This document shows positions 8,216-16,273 of a stretch of 64,000 bases of DNA, in pieces. The stretch comes from Meishania litoralis. GTDB taxonomy: Bacteria > Bacteroidota > Bacteroidia > Flavobacteriales > Flavobacteriaceae. Below the pieces are notes generated by a model. It made no database searches. It was not told the DNA's origin and saw only the letters and a program-made list of their open reading frames with translations. The stretch covers positions 930,001 to 994,000 of the forward strand of contig NZ_JBHFPV010000001.1 in assembly GCF_042611095.1 (NCBI RefSeq), written 5' to 3'. Position numbers and translations under genes: made by a program. Position 1 is the stretch's first letter. Each line of letters starts with the position of its first letter.

Positions 8216-9055
8216 ATGATGAACAAGATTCTTGTACCGGTCGATTTTTCAGAACATTCGGAATACGCTTTGGAAGTTGCCGCAACACTTGCCAAAAAGT
8301 ATAAGGCCAAGATTGTGGTACTTCATATGCTTGGCCTGTCGGAAGCCGTTTTCACCAAAGACGATTCGCAAGAATTTATGGAGGCCCAGTTCTATATGAA
8401 ACTATCCAAAAAAAGATTCTCGGAATTTTTGGACAAACCCTATCTCAAGGGTATCGAAGTATCGGAAACGATACAGAACTATAAGATCTTCAGCGAAATC
8501 AACGATGTAGCCAAAGAGCAAAATATCGATTTGATAGTAATGGGGTCGCACGGTACGGGCGGGCTGGGCGAAATCTTCGTTGGATCCAACACCGAAAAAG
8601 TGGTTCGAACATCCGAAGTACCCGTGCTTGTAATCAAGAAAAAAACTTCCGATTTTAAGATCGAAAATGTGGTGCTAGGCTTTGATTTTCGAATCGAAAA
8701 CAAGAATGCCTATCAAAAAGCGATCCAACTATTCAATGGCTTGCATGCCAAGGTTCATTTGGTACAGGTGAACCTTCCTGGGATAAATTTCATGAGCACG
8801 ACAGAGATTCAAGAAGAAACAGATAAATTTCTAAGGGTCGCCCATCACGGTGATTTGCCCCGCAGCATCGAAATTCATGAAATTTCGGACTATTCGGTGG
8901 AAAGGGGCGTTTATAACCATGCGAATAAGATCGGTGCCGATCTTATAGCCGTATTGACCCATGGTCGCAGCGGACTTGCACACTTCTTTAAGGGCAGCAT
9001 TGGTGAAGACTTGGCCAATCATGCCAAACTACCGGTGATGACTTTCAAAATTTAG
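8216..9055 (+). CDS. Tandem-domain universal stress protein
   Basis: A 279-residue protein with two Usp folds. The first (residues 1-145) begins MNKILVPVDFSEHSEYALE and contains the ATP-binding motif GSHGTGGLGEIFVGSNT. The second (about 150-279) ends with a related GRSGLAHFFKGSIG loop. Two ATGs lie in tandem at 8216 and 8219. Usp proteins respond to starvation, oxygen limitation and stress; the molecular activity is unknown. It is the second gene after hpf and is similar in length and layout to the stress protein at 17424. Confidence 0.92.
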   Translation: MMNKILVPVDFSEHSEYALEVAATLAKKYKAKIVVLHMLGLSEAVFTKDDSQEFMEAQFYMKLSKKRFSEFLDKPYLKGIEVSETIQNYKIFSEINDVAKEQNIDLIVMGSHGTGGLGEIFVGSNTEKVVRTSEVPVLVIKKKTSDFKIENVVLGFDFRIENKNAYQKAIQLFNGLHAKVHLVQVNLPGINFMSTTEIQEETDKFLRVAHHGDLPRSIEIHEISDYSVERGVYNHANKIGADLIAVLTHGRSGLAHFFKGSIGEDLANHAKLPVMTFKI

Positions 9056-9138
9056 TCCCTCCATTTTCCAAGTTTTCCATATTGGCCAAAACCGATCACT
9101 TAAAAACTTTATACAAGCGCACAATAAGGCTCAAGACC

Positions 9139-9181
9139 TGACTTTAGTCATAAAACCCATGCTCGCAAGCCCATAATTTTG
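9139..9181 (+). promoter_or_regulatory. TGAYNNNNRTCA-type promoter of ppdK
   Basis: TGACTTTAGTCA (9139-9150) is a full palindrome outside its central bases. After exactly 23 bases comes TAATTTTG (9174-9181), a full TAnnTTTG match. The ppdK ATG is 40 bases further on. No good -33 TTTG element is visible, as expected for an activator-dependent promoter. Confidence 0.8.
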
Positions 9182-9221
9182 TGGCGCCTTTTTTAAAAAC
9201 AAGTGTACAAAAGCATAAAAT

Positions 9222-11948
9222 ATGGAAGTAATGGAAAAGACCCGTACAAGGGTTTACCGATTTGGCAACAAGACAGCCGATGGTAGTAGCAAAATGAAAA
9301 ATCTTTTAGGTGGCAAGGGTGCCAACCTAGCTGAAATGAGCGTTATTGGTATTCCCGTACCACCCGGTTTTACCATTACCACCGAGGTTTGCACCGAATA
9401 CAATGAATTGGGCAAAGAAACCACGGTCAATTTGATCAAAGAAGAAATTGAATCGGCCGTCGAAAATATAGAGGGCACAATGGGCTCCGTATTCGGAGAT
9501 CAAGACAACCCCTTATTGCTTTCGGTCCGCTCAGGGGCACGCGTTTCAATGCCGGGTATGATGGATACGGTTCTCAATCTAGGTCTTAATGATAAAGTCG
9601 TTCAGGGCTTGGCATCAAAGACCGGCAACGAACGGTTTGCCTGGGATTCTTATCGTAGGTTCATTCAAATGTACGGGGGTGTAGTGCTGGGAATGAAACC
9701 GGAGTCAAAGGATGACATAGACCCTTTTGAGGAAATAATGGAGCACCTCAAGCGCAAAAGGGAAATTGAACTTGACACGCAGTTCACCGTTCAAGATTTG
9801 AAAGACTTGGTCTACGACTTCAAGGATGCCGTAAAAAAACGTACGGGTAAAAATTTCCCCACAGATCCTTGGGAGCAATTATGGGGAGCCATAATGGCCG
9901 TATTCAATAGCTGGAACGGTGATCGCGCAGTCTACTATCGCAAAATGAACGGTTACCCCGCTGAATGGGGCACCGCCGTTAATGTTCAGGCCATGGTATA
10001 TGGTAATATGGGTGAAAATTCGGGTACGGGAGTATGCTTTACCCGAGACGCTGCCACGGGTGAAAATGTTTTCAATGGCGAATATTTGATCAATGCTCAG
10101 GGAGAAGATGTAGTTGCAGGTGTGCGAACCCCACAGCAGATTACAAAGCTGGGGTCGCAACGTTGGGCCGAGTTGGCAAAAATAGAGGAAAACGATAGGG
10201 CAGCAAATTATCCCTCTTTGGAAGAATTGATGCCTACTATGTACAAAGAGCTTTATAAGTATCAAGACATTCTTGAAAAGCACTATCGCGATATGCAAGA
10301 TATGGAGTTTACCATTCAAGACGGCAAACTCTGGATCCTTCAGACCCGGAACGGAAAACGTACAGGAGCGGCCATGGTCAAGATCGCAATGGATTTATTA
10401 AAAGATGGCCAAATCGAGGAAAGGGAAGCCTTGTTAAGAATCGACCCGAACAAGCTCGATGAACTTCTTCATCCGGTATTCGATCCGAAAGCGATAAAGC
10501 GGGCAAATATTATCGCCCAGGGCCTGCCCGCATCACCTGGTGCGGCAACGGGACAAATAGTCTTCTTTGCCGAAAACACCAAAAAATATAAAAACACCAT
10601 TTTGACGAGAATAGAAACCTCACCAGAAGACTTGGAAGGGATGAACCTTGCAAAAGGTATTCTGACCGCTCGAGGGGGAATGACCTCACATGCGGCGGTA
10701 GTGGCCAGAGGTATGGGAAAATGCTGTATTTCAGGAGCGGGTGCGCTCAAAATCGACTACAAGAACCGCACTTTGACCGTCGATGGCAAAGAATATCATG
10801 AAGGCGACTGGATTTCTTTGAACGGTTCTACCGGAAATATCATCGAAGGAAAGGTAGCTACCTGCCAACCCGAATTGAGCGGTGAATTTGCAGAGGTCAT
10901 GAAACTTGCGGACAAATACGCTACGATGCAAGTAAGAACGAATGCCGATACCCCTAAAGATGCCCAAGTAGCCCGTAATTTTGGTGCACAGGGCATCGGC
11001 CTTGCAAGAACGGAGCATATGTTCTTCGAAGTCGACCGGATCAAGGCCATGCGCGAAATGATCTTGGCCGATACGGTCAAGGGTAGAAAAAATGCGCTGG
11101 AAGAATTATTGCCCATGCAACGTGCCGATTTTGAAGGCATCTTCGAAGCAATGCAAGACCTTCCCGTTACGGTGAGGTTGCTCGACCCGCCATTGCATGA
11201 ATTCGTTCCCCACCAGTTGGCCACACAAAAAGAACTCGCAGAAGATATGCATATTTCCCTGGCCGCCGTTAAGGGCAAGGTGGCCGAACTTCATGAGTTC
11301 AACCCCATGTTGGGCCACAGAGGTTGTCGATTGGGCAATACCTATCCTGAGATCACCGAAATGCAGACGAGGGCCATTATCGAGGCCGCACTCAACCTAA
11401 AGGAGAAAGGAATCACTGCCAAACCAGAAATTATGGTTCCGTTGGTAGGTACCTACGAAGAATTCGTTGCCCAAGAGAAGGTCATTCGAGAAACGGCCCA
11501 AAAAGTATTCGAAGAATATGATGACACTATCGAATTTCTTGTGGGAACCATGATCGAAATTCCCAGGGCCGCACTCATGGCAAATAAAATTGCCGAAAAA
11601 GCTGAATTTTTCTCTTTTGGAACAAACGACCTCACACAGATGACCTTTGGTTATAGCCGTGATGATGCCGGTAAATTTCTTCCGATCTACTTGGAAAAAG
11701 GAATTCTCAAGGTCGATCCTTTTGAGGTCTTGGACCAAGAAGGTGTCGGCCAGCTGGTCAAAATGGCCACGGAAAGAGGTAGGAGTGCCAAACCGCAACT
11801 TAAGGTGGGCATTTGCGGTGAACATGGCGGCGAACCAAGTTCGGTCGAATTCTGCCATACTATAGGTATGAACTATGTAAGTTGTTCTCCTTTCAGGGTG
11901 CCGATCGCCCGGGTGGCCGCTGCCCAAGCTGCCATATCCGGTAAATAA
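9222..11948 (+). CDS. ppdK: Pyruvate, phosphate dikinase
   Basis: This 908-residue enzyme interconverts pyruvate + ATP + Pi and PEP + AMP + PPi. The N-terminal ATP-grasp part starts at NLLGGKGANLAEM. The central swivelling domain has the phosphorylated His, H490, in GGMTSHAAVVARG. The C-terminal TIM barrel has ARTEHMFF and the catalytic Cys region GICGEHGGEPSS. Length fits the bacterial family. In the glycolytic direction it gains ATP from pyrophosphate, an advantage under energy shortage; in reverse it supports gluconeogenesis. It is transcribed alone, from a promoter of the shared type to a strong terminator. Confidence 0.97.
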   Translation: MEVMEKTRTRVYRFGNKTADGSSKMKNLLGGKGANLAEMSVIGIPVPPGFTITTEVCTEYNELGKETTVNLIKEEIESAVENIEGTMGSVFGDQDNPLLLSVRSGARVSMPGMMDTVLNLGLNDKVVQGLASKTGNERFAWDSYRRFIQMYGGVVLGMKPESKDDIDPFEEIMEHLKRKREIELDTQFTVQDLKDLVYDFKDAVKKRTGKNFPTDPWEQLWGAIMAVFNSWNGDRAVYYRKMNGYPAEWGTAVNVQAMVYGNMGENSGTGVCFTRDAATGENVFNGEYLINAQGEDVVAGVRTPQQITKLGSQRWAELAKIEENDRAANYPSLEELMPTMYKELYKYQDILEKHYRDMQDMEFTIQDGKLWILQTRNGKRTGAAMVKIAMDLLKDGQIEEREALLRIDPNKLDELLHPVFDPKAIKRANIIAQGLPASPGAATGQIVFFAENTKKYKNTILTRIETSPEDLEGMNLAKGILTARGGMTSHAAVVARGMGKCCISGAGALKIDYKNRTLTVDGKEYHEGDWISLNGSTGNIIEGKVATCQPELSGEFAEVMKLADKYATMQVRTNADTPKDAQVARNFGAQGIGLARTEHMFFEVDRIKAMREMILADTVKGRKNALEELLPMQRADFEGIFEAMQDLPVTVRLLDPPLHEFVPHQLATQKELAEDMHISLAAVKGKVAELHEFNPMLGHRGCRLGNTYPEITEMQTRAIIEAALNLKEKGITAKPEIMVPLVGTYEEFVAQEKVIRETAQKVFEEYDDTIEFLVGTMIEIPRAALMANKIAEKAEFFSFGTNDLTQMTFGYSRDDAGKFLPIYLEKGILKVDPFEVLDQEGVGQLVKMATERGRSAKPQLKVGICGEHGGEPSSVEFCHTIGMNYVSCSPFRVPIARVAAAQAAISGK

Positions 11949-11992
11949 AAGATGATTGTTTCAAAAAAAAGCGCCATAGCTTTACTAAGTAA

Positions 11993-12020
11993 AAAGGTGG
12001 GGTCGAGATGCCCCACCTTT
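11993..12020 (+). terminator. Intrinsic terminator after ppdK
   Basis: A perfect 10-bp stem, AAAGGTGGGG (11993-12002) with CCCCACCTTT (12011-12020), and an eight-base loop. It ends in a short T run and lies 45 bases after the ppdK stop. Confidence 0.85.
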
Positions 12021-12086
12021 AAATTGACATTCACTCTGTTATTGCCTTTAATCTATTGAAAATCAAATATGTAAAAACTTGCTTAT

Positions 12087-12100
12087 GTAACTTTTGTTAC
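12087..12100. promoter_or_regulatory. Second palindrome GTAAC-N4-GTTAC upstream of the sulfide oxidoreductase operon
   Basis: GTAACTTTTGTTAC is a perfect 5+5 inverted repeat with a four-base spacer. It has the size of a CRP/FNR-family site but a different half-site from the TGAY palindromes. Its centre lies exactly 22 bp, about two helical turns, upstream of the centre of the TGACCAATATCA site. It may bind a second family member. Confidence 0.55.
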
Positions 12101-12109
12101 CCTTTAAGA

Positions 12110-12152
12110 TGACCAATATCATAGAAATCCATCGGTGGTCAACTTAACTTTA
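12110..12152 (+). promoter_or_regulatory. TGAYNNNNRTCA-type promoter of the SQR-TusE-DsrE operon
   Basis: TGACCAATATCA (12110-12121, within ATGA...TCAT) is followed after exactly 23 bases by TAACTTTA (12145-12152). The ATG is at 12187. The layout is identical to the other five promoters of this group. Confidence 0.78.
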
Positions 12153-12186
12153 CGCCCATAAACAAGTCCACTTAAACCAAAAGGCA

Positions 12187-13434
12187 ATGAAGAATCTAGT
12201 TATTTTAGGTGCCGGAACCTCTGGCACTATGATGGCGAACCATCTGGTCAAAAAGCTTCCGAAAAAAGATTGGAAAATATCCATAGTAGACCAGTGCGAG
12301 ACACACTACTACCAGCCGGGCTTCCTTTTTCTTCCCTTTGATATCTATACGAGCAAGCAGGTGAAAAAAAATGGCAAGAAGTTCATTCCGAAAGCAGTGG
12401 ACTATATCAATGAAAAAATCGAACGCATTGTTCCGGAAGAAAACAACGTACAGCTCGCCAATGGTAAGGTACTTGCCTATGACATTTTGATCATAGCGAC
12501 CGGAACTGATATCGCACCTGAGGAAGTAGAAGGAATGAAAGGCCCTAAATGGCACGAGAACATCTTCGATTTCTATACATACAAGGGTGCCAAAGCCCTG
12601 CGCAACAAGCTTCGCGAATGGGAAGGCGGAAAGTTGGTAGTGCACATTACCGAGATGCCCATTAAATGCCCCGTCGCACCCTTGGAATTCGCCTTTCTGG
12701 CCGATTCTTATTTCAAGAACAAAGGAATGCGCGATAAGGTCGACATTACCTTTGTAACCCCTTTGGGCGGAGCTTTTACAAAGCCAAGGGCAACAGCGGC
12801 ACTACACCATCTGCTTGAGGAGAAGGGTATTTCAGAAGTGACCGATTTCGCTATAGAGCGGGTCGACTATAAGAACAACAAAATCATCGACTATGCCGAT
12901 ACCGAGGTCGAATACGACCTTTTGGTAACGGTACCCACCAATATGGGCGATTCGGTTATCGAACGCTCCGGTTTGGGAGACGACCTCAACTTTGTGCCGA
13001 CCAACAAGGCGACACTACAGAGTTTGAACCATGAAAATATTTTCGCCATTGGCGATGCTACCAATCTGCCCGCGTCAAAAGCAGGGTCCGTTGCCCATTT
13101 CGAGGCCGAAATATTGACCGAAAATATTGTGAGGTACATCGAAGGGATTCCATTAAAAGAAGAATTCGATGGCCATGCCAATTGCTTCGTTGAAACGGGC
13201 AATGGCAAGGCCCTTTTAATAGATTTCAATTACACCCACGAGCCTGTAGAAGGAACTTTTCCGTTCCCCGGGGTCGGACCTTTGCAACTTTTAAAGGAAA
13301 GTCATGCAAACCATATGGGCAAGATGGCCTTTAGGTGGATCTATTGGAACATGCTCATCAAGGGTATCCACATTCCTTTTGTATCGGCCACTATGTCTGA
13401 AAAAGGAAAACATTTTGAAGAGGAAGTACAGTAA
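12187..13434 (+). CDS. Sulfide:quinone oxidoreductase-like FAD flavoprotein
   Basis: A 415-residue two-dinucleotide-binding flavoprotein. The FAD loop is GAGTSGTMMA, the second nucleotide region is around IIATGTDIAP, and NIFAIGDATNLPASKAG is the FAD-contacting motif near the C-terminus. Cys 161 (MPIKCPVAP) and Cys 333 (HANCFVETGN) fit the redox pair of sulfide:quinone oxidoreductases, and Cys 37 is also present. SQRs oxidise sulfide at the membrane and pass electrons to quinone. The C-terminal region (AFRWIYWNMLIKG) could form the membrane-binding amphipathic helices. Its two downstream partners are sulfur-carrier proteins, which supports a sulfur role. Confidence 0.85.
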   Translation: MKNLVILGAGTSGTMMANHLVKKLPKKDWKISIVDQCETHYYQPGFLFLPFDIYTSKQVKKNGKKFIPKAVDYINEKIERIVPEENNVQLANGKVLAYDILIIATGTDIAPEEVEGMKGPKWHENIFDFYTYKGAKALRNKLREWEGGKLVVHITEMPIKCPVAPLEFAFLADSYFKNKGMRDKVDITFVTPLGGAFTKPRATAALHHLLEEKGISEVTDFAIERVDYKNNKIIDYADTEVEYDLLVTVPTNMGDSVIERSGLGDDLNFVPTNKATLQSLNHENIFAIGDATNLPASKAGSVAHFEAEILTENIVRYIEGIPLKEEFDGHANCFVETGNGKALLIDFNYTHEPVEGTFPFPGVGPLQLLKESHANHMGKMAFRWIYWNMLIKGIHIPFVSATMSEKGKHFEEEVQ

Positions 13435-13452
13435 TAATTTTAAATAAACAAC

Positions 13453-13761
13453 ATGGAAAAAGTTATATCGAACAAGACCATTTCAGTAAACGAAGAAGGA
13501 TATCTCACCGATTTCTCGCAGTGGGACAAGGAAATCGGTCTCGAAATCGCCAAGGAACAAGATATCGAAATGACCGATAAGCATTGGCAGGTCATCGACT
13601 ATATTCACGATAAGTTCGAAAAAGAAGAACCCTTATCGATCCGTGGAATCAAGAAAAGCGGGGTCATCGATATTAAGGAATTCTACCAATTGTTTCCTGG
13701 TGGGCCGCTTAAAAAGGCCACAATGATAGCCGGAATTCCAAAACCTAAGAGCTGTATCTAA
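13453..13761 (+). CDS. TusE/DsrC-family sulfur carrier protein
   Basis: A 102-residue protein ending KPKSCI, with the conserved penultimate Cys of the TusE/DsrC family that carries persulfide or trisulfide. The LFPGGPLKKA segment is also typical. The second Cys of true DsrC, ten or eleven residues earlier, is absent (ATMIAG instead of ACKIAG), so this is a single-Cys TusE-like carrier. It lies 18 bases after the SQR-like gene and 20 before a DsrE-family gene. That fits acceptance of sulfane sulfur from sulfide oxidation rather than Dsr sulfite reduction, since no dsrAB is present. Confidence 0.88.
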   Translation: MEKVISNKTISVNEEGYLTDFSQWDKEIGLEIAKEQDIEMTDKHWQVIDYIHDKFEKEEPLSIRGIKKSGVIDIKEFYQLFPGGPLKKATMIAGIPKPKSCI

Positions 13762-13781
13762 AAACGACAAAATAAAAGATC

Positions 13782-14258
13782 ATGAGCAAGACCAAGGTTA
13801 AAAAAATGATGTTCATCTTGTCAAAGGCCACCATTGAAAACGTCTATGCAGCTTTTATAATGGCCAATGGCGCAAGAATGGAGGGCATTGAATCGGAGAT
13901 ATTTTTTACGTTTTTCGGATTGGAGGCCGTTCAAAAGAAAAAACTTGAACACCTTCATGTCGCAACGGTCGGCAACCCTGCTATGCATATACCTACGATA
14001 TTGGGTGGATTACCGGGTGTTGAAGCCTTTGCCACGAAAATGATGAAGAAAGAAATGGAAGAATTGGACATTCCGCCCGTTGGCGAGTTTTTGGAAATTC
14101 TTTCTGATTCAGGATGTCGGCTTTGGGCCTGTAAATTGGCCGTCGATATGTTCCATCTCAAAGAAGAAGACCTTATCGACGAGGTAGAGGGCATATTGAC
14201 CATCGGTGATTTTTATAACAGGGCTGATCAAGAAGGCACCCAATTGCTTTTCATATAA
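13782..14258 (+). CDS. DsrE/DsrF/DrsH-like sulfurtransferase subunit
   Basis: A 158-residue DsrE-fold protein (ILSKATIENVYAAFIMANGARMEG start). It has two Cys in the SGCRLWACKLAVDMF segment, near the position of the active-site Cys in DrsH-like proteins. Such proteins relay persulfide sulfur between carriers. It is the last gene of the SQR-TusE-DsrE operon and ends in a strong bidirectional terminator. The basic, Met-rich MKMM segments are unremarkable. The partner order suggests electron extraction by SQR and sulfur relay by TusE and DsrE. Confidence 0.85.
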   Translation: MSKTKVKKMMFILSKATIENVYAAFIMANGARMEGIESEIFFTFFGLEAVQKKKLEHLHVATVGNPAMHIPTILGGLPGVEAFATKMMKKEMEELDIPPVGEFLEILSDSGCRLWACKLAVDMFHLKEEDLIDEVEGILTIGDFYNRADQEGTQLLFI

Positions 14259-14270
14259 CAGAGCCCTAAT

Positions 14271-14304
14271 AAAAAAACAACGGGACAAAGCCCGTTGTTT
14301 TTTT
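14271..14304. terminator. Bidirectional intrinsic terminator
   Basis: A 14-bp perfect stem (14271-14284 with 14291-14304) with core ACAACGGG/CCCGTTGT, an ACAAAG loop, and an A run before and T run after. It can stop both the sulfur operon and the convergent gene at 14365-14820. Confidence 0.92.
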
Positions 14305-14364
14305 ACTTCTTTTAACCGAATATTACCCTGTGGTACTTGTCATGGCGATAAATCTTCCCGATGA

Positions 14365-14820
14365 CTATTTTTCCATCAAATGGGCCAATTGCTCGCTTTC
14401 CAGAACATGTTCGGTTATAGTGAACAGCTCTTTGCGGTTTTCACGCACTTCTTTGACGAATTGCGCGATCGCATCTTCGAGTTCTTGATGTTCTTCCCTA
14501 AATTCTGTAGCGCTTTTGCTTGAGGTATCATCGCTCAAGCTTGCCAAATGGCCTAAATGTTCTTCGACCTTTGCCAAGAGCGATTCACATTCCCTGGTGT
14601 CATCCAAAATTCCCTTTCCTACCTTTTGCACCTCCTCCAAATTGTCCTTTTGGGTAATCCAAATAAAGTATTTGTCGATCAGGTGGTGCAAGAACTTTAG
14701 ATCATCCTTATAGAACAAAAGATCCGATTTCCAGTGCTTTGTCAATACGTACAATTCTTGCCAATTGGTCTCCTTTATAAATTCGGCCTTAGGCCTAGCT
14801 CTAAAATCATTCATAACCAT
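14365..14820 (-). CDS. Unknown His-rich alpha-helical protein, regulon member
   Basis: I do not recognise this 151-residue protein. It is predicted all-helical, with four or more amphipathic segments, and has eight His (29, 45, 46, 88, 91, 111, 138, 147). Several sit near acidic residues in helix-like spacing (HHxxD at 45-49, HxxxE at 111-115). That suggests a four-helix-bundle metal or oxygen-binding protein of hemerythrin-like shape, but the exact hemerythrin motif set is not met. ATG 14814 is an alternative start. Its promoter carries the shared palindrome, so it is probably expressed with the sulfide and stress genes. Confidence 0.75.
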   Translation of the reverse strand: MVMNDFRARPKAEFIKETNWQELYVLTKHWKSDLLFYKDDLKFLHHLIDKYFIWITQKDNLEEVQKVGKGILDDTRECESLLAKVEEHLGHLASLSDDTSSKSATEFREEHQELEDAIAQFVKEVRENRKELFTITEHVLESEQLAHLMEK

Positions 14821-14835
14821 TGTGTTTTGATGTTA

Positions 14836-14878
14836 TAAAAATAGTTCGGTGCCCTGAAGCGCAAAATGACTTTTGTCA
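14836..14878 (-). promoter_or_regulatory. TGAYNNNNRTCA-type promoter of the His-rich protein gene
   Basis: TGACTTTTGTCA (14867-14878, within a perfect ATGAC...GTCAT) reads leftwards into TATTTTTA (14843 down to 14836) after exactly 23 bases. The ATG at 14820 follows 15 bases later. Rightwards no -7 element occurs at this spacing, so the site points at the minus-strand gene. Confidence 0.78.
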
Positions 14879-15005
14879 TAAGAGCCAGAGATGTTCTCCA
14901 TCATCTTTTGAAGATTATGGCGCTTAATAAAAAAGCTTATAGCATTTCATATCAAATTACCTCCGATTTTTTAATTAAACCCGTCTTGACAAAAAAGAAA
15001 AAGGG

Positions 15006-15013
15006 TAATTTTA
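15006..15013 (+). promoter_or_regulatory. -7 element of the kinase-regulator operon
   Basis: TAATTTTA (15006-15013) follows a TTG at 14986-14988 by 17 bases, a normal Bacteroidota promoter spacing. The kinase ATG at 15018 comes just five bases later, suggesting a leaderless or nearly leaderless transcript. No TGAY palindrome lies at the 23-base position, so the regulator genes do not seem to use the shared class II layout. Confidence 0.5.
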
Positions 15014-15017
15014 AGGT

Positions 15018-16241
15018 ATGCACGTTTTCGATAGAAACAGTAATATCTTCAATTTACTTTCAGAGGCCGTTTCAGAGGGTATTTTGGTAATAAACAAAGA
15101 ACAGGTCATTGTGTCGGCCAATAGTCGCGCAAGTGAAATGTTCGGTTATGGCCCTACGGAACTTCGTGGAAAATCGCTGAACATATTGATCCCCGAAACC
15201 TATCGTAAATCGCACGACAAGTATATTACCGGTTATCACAAAGAAAAGAACAGGCGCCTTATGGCTGAAGGCCGAAACCTCTACGGACTGCGAAAGAACG
15301 ATGAGGAGTTTCCCGTTGAAGTGGGCCTTAATCCATTTTCTCTCTATGGAAACACGTATGTCATGGCCCTTGTAGTAGATGTCACGGAGCGAAGAAAAAA
15401 TGAAAAGGAAATACTTGAACTCAACAAGAACCTCGAGCAGAAAATCAAAGCTCGAATCGGCGAATTGCGCGATACGGTCGCAGAACTGAAACGCGAGATA
15501 AAACGTCGAAAGGAAGCCGAGGCGAAAATTCAAGGAGCCCTTAAAAAAGAAAAAGAACTGAACGAGTTAAAGACCAAGTTTCTTTCGTTGGTATCGCATG
15601 AGTTCAAAACACCTTTGAGCGGCATTCTCACTTCAGCGACCTTGATCGGAAAATACACCGAAGACGGTCAGGAAGAGAAAAGAGAAAAACATCTAAAGAC
15701 CATTGTCGCCGAAGTGCAGCACCTCAACCATATTTTGACCGATTTTCTTTCAGTGGAACGCCTTGAAAAAGGCAAGGAAATGTATAAACTTACTAAATTC
15801 TCATTGAGCAAAGTGGTGAACGAAGTCGTTTATAATACCAATATGCTTTTAAAGAGCGGACAGCAAATAAGATACCCTCAAAATGTCGATGATGCAATGG
15901 TCTATCAAGATGAGAAGATCGTCTTGCTTGCTTTGACCAACCTCTTGTACAACGCCGTCAAATACTCACCCGAAGATACCGAGGTCGACCTGCAAATAGA
16001 GATTATCAAAGATAAGATGATCTTAAGGGTCGTCGATCAAGGTATCGGCATACCGAAAAATGATCAAAAACATATTTTCGAACGCTATTTCAGGGCCGAA
16101 AACGTATTATTGACCCAAGGCACGGGCATCGGTCTTAACATTGTAAAATCGCATATTGACAACTTAGGAGGGACTATCTATTTTGAAAGCACAGAAAATA
16201 TTGGAAGTACGTTTATAGTCGAACTACCGATCAAGCAATAA
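15018..16241 (+). CDS. PAS-domain sensor histidine kinase, FixL-like PAS
   Basis: A 407-residue soluble kinase with no membrane segment. It has a PAS domain (about 10-125), a coiled coil (about 130-175), a HisKA domain with H194 in SLVSHEFKTPL, and an ATPase domain with N-box NLLYNAVKYSPE, G1 DQGIGIP and G2 GTGIGLNI. In the PAS domain, H66 (SHDKYITGY) and R86 line up with the heme-ligating His200 and oxygen-sensing Arg220 of FixL, with the same 20-residue spacing; the Arg206 equivalent is Gly. Heme-based oxygen sensing is possible, but many PAS domains share this motif. The response regulator gene follows 32 bases later. Confidence 0.9.
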   Translation: MHVFDRNSNIFNLLSEAVSEGILVINKEQVIVSANSRASEMFGYGPTELRGKSLNILIPETYRKSHDKYITGYHKEKNRRLMAEGRNLYGLRKNDEEFPVEVGLNPFSLYGNTYVMALVVDVTERRKNEKEILELNKNLEQKIKARIGELRDTVAELKREIKRRKEAEAKIQGALKKEKELNELKTKFLSLVSHEFKTPLSGILTSATLIGKYTEDGQEEKREKHLKTIVAEVQHLNHILTDFLSVERLEKGKEMYKLTKFSLSKVVNEVVYNTNMLLKSGQQIRYPQNVDDAMVYQDEKIVLLALTNLLYNAVKYSPEDTEVDLQIEIIKDKMILRVVDQGIGIPKNDQKHIFERYFRAENVLLTQGTGIGLNIVKSHIDNLGGTIYFESTENIGSTFIVELPIKQ

Positions 16242-16273
16242 AGGCTTCGCCAGATCGATCAAAAGAACCACAA

